DNA of 64,000 nt from Allobosea sp. Leaf344. GTDB lineage: Bacteria > Pseudomonadota > Alphaproteobacteria > Rhizobiales > Beijerinckiaceae. The notes under the pieces are model-generated. The model ran no database searches. It was given only the letters and a program-made list of their open reading frames with translations, and was not told where the DNA came from. The stretch is from NCBI RefSeq assembly GCF_001426225.1, contig NZ_LMRT01000013.1:632680-696679 (forward strand), written 5' to 3'. Within the stretch, counting starts at the first letter, position 1, and each line of letters starts with the position of its first letter. Positions 59,717 to 64,000 of this stretch are shown piece after piece. The translations under genes and the position numbers were made by a program.

Positions 59717-60523
59717 TCAGCCGCGCCGGCTGGCGACGTAGAGCGCGATCGCGGTGGCGTTGGAGACGTTCAGGCTGGTGATGGCGCCCGGCACCTCCAG
59801 CCGCGCGACATGGTCGCAGAGTTCGCGGCTGCGCTGGCGCAGGCCCTTGCCCTCGGCGCCCATCACCATGACGAGCGGCCGGCGCAAGGCGATCGAATCG
59901 AAGCTCTCCTCGCCATCGGAATCGAAGCCGATGCGCTGGAAGCCGCGCTTGCCGAGATCCTGCAGCGCATCGCCGAGATTGCGCACCGCGATCAGCGGCA
60001 CGTGTTCGAGCGCGCCCGAGGCCGATTTCGCGAGCACGCCGGTGGCGGCCGGGGAGTGGCGGATGGTGACGATCACGGCCGCGGCCCCGAAGGCGGCGGC
60101 GGAGCGGAGGATGGCGCCGACATTATGCGGGTCGGTGATCTGGTCCAGCGCCAGCACCACCGCATCGTCGGGCAATGTGTCCAATGACGGCGAGGGCAGC
60201 GGGTCGCAGACGAGATAGAGCCCCTGATGCACCGAATCGGGGGTGAGCAGCCGGTCGATCTCGGAGGGGCGCACCAGCGTCGCCTCGAGCGGCAGCGTGC
60301 CGACCTCCTCCTCGAGGCGCTTCAGCGCGTTCTCGGTGGCGAGCAGGCGCCTGAAACGCCGGCTCGGGTTGCGCAGCGCCTCGATGACGGGGTGGACGCC
60401 ATAGAGCACCGCCTCGTCGATATCGCCGGGCCGATGCGGCGGCGGCCCGTCCTCGCGGCGCTGGAAACGGCTCTGCCCATGACCTCCGGGCCGGCCGGAT
60501 TTGGGACGAAACGGCGCGGGCAT
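59717..60523 (-). CDS. rlmB: 23S rRNA (guanosine-2'-O)-methyltransferase RlmB
   Basis: A 268-residue SPOUT methyltransferase. An N-terminal substrate-binding domain (VLYGVHPVIEALRNPSRR) is followed by the trefoil-knot catalytic domain with the three SpoU motifs: NVGAILRSAAAFG, VMGAEGKGL and SLNVSNATAIALY. Methylates 23S rRNA G2251 (E. coli numbering). GAGGAG precedes the tandem ATGs; 60523 has the better spacing. A Pro/Arg-rich extension precedes the domain. Confidence 0.93.
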   Translation of the reverse strand: MPAPFRPKSGRPGGHGQSRFQRREDGPPPHRPGDIDEAVLYGVHPVIEALRNPSRRFRRLLATENALKRLEEEVGTLPLEATLVRPSEIDRLLTPDSVHQGLYLVCDPLPSPSLDTLPDDAVVLALDQITDPHNVGAILRSAAAFGAAAVIVTIRHSPAATGVLAKSASGALEHVPLIAVRNLGDALQDLGKRGFQRIGFDSDGEESFDSIALRRPLVMVMGAEGKGLRQRSRELCDHVARLEVPGAITSLNVSNATAIALYVASRRG

Positions 60524-60788
60524 CATCGGACTCCTCAAGCTCCGCCGCATGCCCTGACACGGCTTCCGCCGCTTGACCAGAGGCTTGTCGGGGACGGGCC
60601 CGGGATCGGCGGAGACGGAGCGCGCCTGTCGCAAGGGCAGATGCGCCGGCTCGTCCGCGGGAAATGCGCGCGGCGTGTTTTGCCGGTTGACAGCGGCAGG
60701 CCCGGTCACCATAAGTCCGGCCGCGCCTGTCGCCGTCACGCAAGTGACACGAGAGTTCGCCTGCGGCCTGGCCGCAAGCGGCGCGGGC

Positions 60789-60873
60789 GGGGGAATGTCC
60801 CGAGCGGCAAAGGGGGCGGACTGTAAATCCGCTGGCTATGCCTTCGCAGGTTCGAGTCCTGCTTCCCCCACCA
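60789..60873 (+). tRNA. tRNA-Tyr (anticodon GTA)
   Basis: An 85-nt class II cloverleaf with acceptor stem GGGGGAA / TTCCCCC, anticodon stem-loop GCGGA-CTGTAAA-TCCGC (anticodon GTA at 60823-60825), a long variable arm, and T-arm GCAGG-TTCGAGT-CCTGC. CCA encoded at 60871-60873. Confidence 0.97.
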
Positions 60874-61058
60874 TCTTCCTGCATCGCTGCGATCCGGCTC
60901 ACGGCGCAGCTGCGTGGCCGCAAGGCCCTTCACACACAGCTTTCATCCGCAAATCCGCCCCCGGCCCATCGCCGCCGCCCGCCCGGCGGCTTTTCAAACA
61001 CGCGTCATTTCGCCTAGTCATCTTGGGTGCGAGCCAGCCCCGGACCCGATGCCCAGCC

Positions 61059-62333
61059 ATGACCATCACCGATATCGCGACCCGAACCTATAATCACGGC
61101 TGGCGGCTGGACCCGATCATCCGCAGCCTGCTCGACACGGATTTCTACAAGCTGCTGATGCTGCAGATGATCCGCAGCTTCCATCCGCAGGTGCAGGTCA
61201 CCTTCTCGCTGATCAATCGCTCACGGCACATCAGGCTGGCCGATATCGTCGACGAGGCGGAGCTGCGCGCCCAGCTCGATCACGCGCGCTCGCTGCGCTT
61301 CGCCAAGAAGGAGCTGATCTGGCTCGCCGGCAACAGCTTCTATGGCAAGACGCAGATGTTCTCGCCGGATTTCCTGGGCTGGCTCGCAGGCTTCCAGCTG
61401 CCGGATTACGAGCTGCGCAAGGTCGACGGGCAGTATGAGCTGCATTTCGAGGGGCCCTGGACCCATACCACCATGTGGGAGGTGCCGGCGCTGGCGATCA
61501 TCAATGAATTGCGCGCCCGCCGGGTGATGGTCGGCCAGAAGCGTTTTTCGCTCGACGTGCTCTATGCCCGGGCCAAGGCCAAGATGTGGGACAAGGTCGA
61601 ACGGCTGCAGCGCCTGCCCAATCTCAAGCTCTCCGATTTCGGCACGCGGCGCCGCCATGGCCATCTCTGGCAGCGCTGGTGCGTGGAAGCGCTGAAGGAA
61701 GGGCTCGGCCCGAAATTCAGCGGCACCTCCAATGTCCTCCTGGCGATGGACACCGATCTCGAGGCGATCGGCACCAATGCGCATGAGCTGCCGATGGTGC
61801 TGGCGGCGCTGGCCGAGAGCGATGCGGAGCTGCTGCAGGCGCCCTATCGCGTGCTCGACGAATGGCGCCAGGTCTATGGCGGCAATCTGCTGATCGCCCT
61901 GCCGGACGCCTTCGGCACCACCGGCTTCCTGCGCCATGCGCCGGATTGGGTGGCGGAATGGACCGGGTTCCGGCCGGATTCGGCGCCGCCGATCCCGGCG
62001 GGCGAGGAGATCATGGCCTGGTGGCGGGACAGGGGACGCGACCCGCGCGACAAACTGCTGGTGTTCTCGGACGGGCTCGACGTCGATGCGATCGAGCGGG
62101 TCTACCATCATTTCGACGGCAAGGTCCGCACCGCCTTCGGCTGGGGCACCGACCTGACCAATGATCTCGTCGGCTGTTCGCCGGACGGCTCGCGCGCGCT
62201 CGACCCGATGTCGCTGGTCTGCAAGGTGACGCGGGCAAACGGGCGCCCGGCGGTGAAGCTCTCGGATAATCCCGACAAGGTCTCGGGCGAGGCCGAGGCG
62301 GTGGCGCGCTATCGGCGGGTGTTCGGGGTCTGA
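61059..62333 (+). CDS. pncB: Nicotinate phosphoribosyltransferase
   Basis: A 424-residue enzyme making nicotinate mononucleotide from nicotinate and PRPP with ATP (NAD salvage). [28 protein letters not shown] and [11 protein letters not shown] are conserved blocks including the PRPP/phospho-His region; [10 protein letters not shown] is near the C-terminus. Start ATG 61059 ([10 protein letters not shown]). The last ~46 bp of the gene, with stop, are repeated at 62648-62694. Confidence 0.95.
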   Translation: MTITDIATRTYNHGWRLDPIIRSLLDTDFYKLLMLQMIRSFHPQVQVTFSLINRSRHIRLADIVDEAELRAQLDHARSLRFAKKELIWLAGNSFYGKTQMFSPDFLGWLAGFQLPDYELRKVDGQYELHFEGPWTHTTMWEVPALAIINELRARRVMVGQKRFSLDVLYARAKAKMWDKVERLQRLPNLKLSDFGTRRRHGHLWQRWCVEALKEGLGPKFSGTSNVLLAMDTDLEAIGTNAHELPMVLAALAESDAELLQAPYRVLDEWRQVYGGNLLIALPDAFGTTGFLRHAPDWVAEWTGFRPDSAPPIPAGEEIMAWWRDRGRDPRDKLLVFSDGLDVDAIERVYHHFDGKVRTAFGWGTDLTNDLVGCSPDGSRALDPMSLVCKVTRANGRPAVKLSDNPDKVSGEAEAVARYRRVFGV

Positions 62334-62364
62334 CGGAAACGCGTCGCTGCGAAGGCTGGTTCCC

Positions 62365-62412
62365 CATCAGCCCTCAACCTGAGGAGGCCCGCAAGGGCCG
62401 TCTCGAAGGATG
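62365..62412. repeat. Dispersed repeat fragment with internal palindrome
   Basis: A 48-bp stretch (CATCAGCCCTCAACCTGAGG ... TCTCGAAGGATG) with the core palindrome GGCCC-GCAA-GGGCC. It resembles a repeat widely dispersed between genes in Hyphomicrobiales. It lies within the stretch present after the real pncB stop but absent from the duplicated copy (87 bp versus 10 bp), so it appears to be a separate insertion. Confidence 0.5.
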
Positions 62413-62426
62413 CTCCAGCGCGCACC

Positions 62427-62515
62427 CGTCATTGCGAGCGAATGCGAAGCAACCCAGGATCGTCGAGCGCTGCGCTCCCCTGGGTTGCTTCGTCGCTACG
62501 CTCCTCGCAATGACG
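62427..62515. repeat. Palindromic repeat element, copy A
   Basis: An 89-bp imperfect palindrome. The outer arms CGTCATTGCGAG (62427-62438) and CTCGCAATGACG (62504-62515) and the inner arms AAGCAACCCAGG (62447-62458) and CCTGGGTTGCTT (62479-62490) are perfect inverted repeats. It matches the CGTCATTGCGAGCGAAGCGAAGC-type intergenic element common in alphaproteobacteria. Copy B lies ~284 bp downstream. Confidence 0.85.
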
Positions 62516-62647
62516 GCTCGGTCGGGGCGGAATACGGCGCGAGATTGCGCCGGATCCGTTCCAGCACCGTGCCTTCATAGGCTGCCGGCGTGAATTGCCG
62601 CCCGGTGATCGCGTGGAAAGCCTCGACATAAACCCGCGAAGTCGCGG
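62496..62647 (-). pseudogene. Duplicated 3' end of purC
   Basis: On the minus strand this fragment encodes the last ~45 residues of PurC ([30 protein letters not shown], ending PTEPSLRGA and stop), parallel to 62779-62930. It is disconnected from any start. Relative to the intact gene it carries ten changed codons, of which six are synonymous. It joins at ~62648 to a copy of the pncB 3' end. Confidence 0.85.
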
Positions 62648-62694
62648 GGGAGGCCGAGGCGGTGGCGCGCTATCGGCGGGTGTTCGGGGTCTGA
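62648..62694 (+). pseudogene. Duplicated 3' end of pncB
   Basis: Forty-seven bp identical, except at the extreme 5' edge, to the end of pncB including the TGA stop (62692-62694). It begins abruptly at the junction with the purC fragment, where GTCGCGG shares a short match with the pncB sequence GTCTCGGG. Non-functional remnant. Confidence 0.85.
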
Positions 62695-62710
62695 CGGCGA
62701 AGTGCGCACC

Positions 62711-62798
62711 CGTCATTGCGAGCGAAAGCGAAGCAACCCAGTGTCGTCGAGCGCTGCGTTCCCTGGGTTGCTTCGTCGCTACGCTCCTCGCAATGACG
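62711..62798. repeat. Palindromic repeat element, copy B (overlaps the purC 3' end)
   Basis: An 88-bp copy of the element at 62427-62515: outer arms CGTCATTGCGAG (62711-62722) and CTCGCAATGACG (62787-62798), inner arms AAGCAACCCAG and CTGGGTTGCTT. The last 20 bp are translated on the minus strand as the PSLRGA end of PurC, and the element supplies the TAG stop. It probably also serves as a terminator between the convergent pncB and purC genes. Confidence 0.85.
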
Positions 62799-63759
62799 GC
62801 TCGGTCGGGGTGAAATACGGCGCGAGATTGCGTCTGATCCGCTCCAACGCCGTGCCCTCATAGGCTGCCGGCGTGAATTGCCGCCCGGTGATCGCCTCGA
62901 ACGCCTCGACATAAACCCGCGAGGTCGCGGCGACGAGCTCGTCGGGGATCGCCGGAATCGGGTCCTTGTACGGGTCGCAGCGCTCGGCCACCCAGGCGCG
63001 GACGAAATCCTTGTCGAAGCTGGCGGGTCGCGTACCGGCCGCGACCGAGGCGGCATAGCTGTCGGCGCGCCAATAGCGGCTGCTGTCGGGGGTGTGGATC
63101 TCGTCGGCCAGGACGATGCCGCCGTCGCGGTCGAGCCCGAATTCGTACTTTGTGTCGGCCAGGATCAGCCCATGGGCGGCGGCCTTCTCCTGGCCGCGCG
63201 CGAACAGCGCCAGCGCGTAATCCGACACTGTCTGCCATTGCCCGGGGGTAAGCAGGCCGCGGTCCAGAATCTCCTGCGGCGTCAGCGGCTCGTCATGGGC
63301 GCCGGCATCGGCCTTGCTGGTCGGGGTGATGATCGGCGCCGGCAGCTTCTCATTGTCGCGCAGCCCGTCGGGCAGGCGGACGCCATACATCTCGCGCTCG
63401 CCGCGCTTGTACTTGGTCAGGATCGAGGTGCTGGTGGTGCCGGCGAGATAGCCGCGGACCACCATCTCGACGGGGAGGATGTCGAGCCTGCGGCCGATCA
63501 CCACATTCGGATCGGGATAATCCAGCACGTGGTTGGGGCAGATATCCGCCGTCTGCTCGAACCAGTAGCGCGCGGTCTGGGTCAGCACCTCGCCCTTGAG
63601 CGGGATCGCGGTCAGGATCAGGTCGAAGGCGCTGAGCCGATCGGTGGCGATGATGATGCGGCGGCCATCGGGCAGATCGTAATTCTCGCGGACCTTGCCC
63701 TTGTAGTGATTGGGCAACTCGGGGATGAAGGCATCGGTCACAATGCGCGGATCTGTCAT
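62779..63759 (-). CDS. purC: Phosphoribosylaminoimidazole-succinocarboxamide synthase
   Basis: A 326-residue SAICAR synthetase of the long (~300-residue) type. GKVRENYDL (ATP-binding), [25 protein letters not shown] (read [11 protein letters not shown]), LADTKYEFG and [12 protein letters not shown] are conserved. Converts CAIR plus aspartate to SAICAR in purine synthesis. The start ATG is at 63757-63759 (MTDPRIVTD). The final six residues and stop codon are supplied by palindromic element B. Confidence 0.95.
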   Translation of the reverse strand: MTDPRIVTDAFIPELPNHYKGKVRENYDLPDGRRIIIATDRLSAFDLILTAIPLKGEVLTQTARYWFEQTADICPNHVLDYPDPNVVIGRRLDILPVEMVVRGYLAGTTSTSILTKYKRGEREMYGVRLPDGLRDNEKLPAPIITPTSKADAGAHDEPLTPQEILDRGLLTPGQWQTVSDYALALFARGQEKAAAHGLILADTKYEFGLDRDGGIVLADEIHTPDSSRYWRADSYAASVAAGTRPASFDKDFVRAWVAERCDPYKDPIPAIPDELVAATSRVYVEAFEAITGRQFTPAAYEGTALERIRRNLAPYFTPTEPSLRGA

Positions 63760-63857
63760 ATCCCTCGGCCCCGGTCGCTGGCAGGCGCGCCAGTTAGGGT
63801 TCGGCGCGAGGCCCCGGTCAAGAGTGCTGGGCGAAAGCCGCCGCCGCGCGGCAAACC

Positions 63858-63886
63858 TTGCATCATCGGCCAAAACCCCCTAATGC
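63858..63886 (+). promoter_or_regulatory. Candidate tuf promoter
   Basis: TTGCAT (63858-63863), a 17-bp spacer and TAATGC (63881-63886) form a sigma70-like promoter. Transcription would begin near 63893, giving a ~45-nt leader before the tuf ATG at 63938. Confidence 0.5.
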
Positions 63887-63937
63887 GACCGCGCTTTCGC
63901 AAGGCCTCGTAGGGCCGGTGTCAGGAAACAGGGTGTC

Positions 63938-64000
63938 ATGGCCAAAGAGAAATTCGCGCGCACCAAGCCGCATTGCAACATTGGAACGATTGGTCACGTC
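63938..64000 (+). CDS. tuf: Elongation factor Tu (first 21 codons; runs off the window)
   Basis: The 21 codons read [21 protein letters not shown] (given as [12 protein letters not shown] then CNIGTIGHV), the invariant start of bacterial EF-Tu just before the P-loop. The ATG is preceded by AGGAAACAGGG. EF-Tu delivers aminoacyl-tRNA to the ribosome. Confidence 0.97.
   Translation, partial: MAKEKFARTKPHCNIGTIGHV

Noticed and set aside
62429..62716. Independent small gene on the minus strand in the repeat region
   Set aside because: The frame is an out-of-phase reading of the palindromic element and the duplicated purC end.
62427..62800. CRISPR array
   Set aside because: There are only two copies of a long palindrome, about 284 bp apart, separated by gene fragments rather than spacers, and no cas genes.

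Overview
The window is a 64-kb piece of a very GC-rich alphaproteobacterial chromosome. Gene families and order (DUF3126, DUF6894, the bacterial transglutaminase-like cysteine proteinase (BTLCP), a paired PilZ/PAS_5 locus, folE-hisI-NifU-like-yidD-thrS, HWE histidine kinase, LigD, OpgC) point to Hyphomicrobiales, most like Bosea. That placement rests on gene content only. There is no prophage, transposase, plasmid module or CRISPR array. The region is mostly core genome plus several small metabolic and envelope modules.

Layout. 1-8.6 kb: methionine aminopeptidase (partial), FkbM methyltransferase, a CinA-N-like protein, an AraC regulator, xanthine PRT, an EamA exporter, an Aas-like acyl-activating enzyme, a DUF1190 protein, tRNA-Leu(TAA) and a DUF938 methyltransferase. 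8.7-16.3 kb: CNNM/CorC-type protein, ChrA, FAD monooxygenase, zinc-finger protein, DUF1624 acyltransferase with a cysteine-rich tail, hydrolase, CysE. 16.2-20 kb: a LysR regulator divergent from an SHMT-like PLP enzyme, with a class C serine hydrolase convergent to it. 20-28 kb: DUF3126, a BLUF photoreceptor, gamma carbonic anhydrase, BTLCP protease, double-PilZ and PAS proteins, rhomboid protease, CBS protein, patatin. 28-35.4 kb: hisI, folE, NifU-like scaffold, PAP2 phosphatase, yidD, thrS, then a DUF2157/GDYXXLXY pair.

35.5-50 kb: opgC overlapping an SGNH hydrolase, a secreted three-repeat beta-sandwich protein, two flavoenzymes, a MaoC/CitE-like pair, lytic transglycosylase-DUF2336, NAD kinase, a Tat-exported MBL hydrolase, LigD flanked by small genes, and an HWE kinase closed by a clear terminator. 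50-58 kb: small membrane and disordered proteins, then a tightly coupled ABC importer-phosphodiesterase/phosphatase-inositol monophosphatase operon. 58-64 kb: 3-methyladenine glycosylase next to a 5'-truncated DUF1003 gene, tRNA-Thr(TGT), rlmB, tRNA-Tyr(GTA), pncB, a repeat-rich segment, purC and the first 21 codons of tuf.

The two most notable signals are not genes. The thrS 5' leader contains a 5-bp stem with a 7-nt loop that reproduces a tRNA-Thr(CGU) anticodon arm just upstream of the Shine-Dalgarno sequence. This is the architecture of the E. coli thrS translational operator. Separately, the pncB/purC junction contains a tandem duplication of both gene ends together with two copies of a dispersed palindromic element. 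One copy supplies the last codons and the stop codon of purC.
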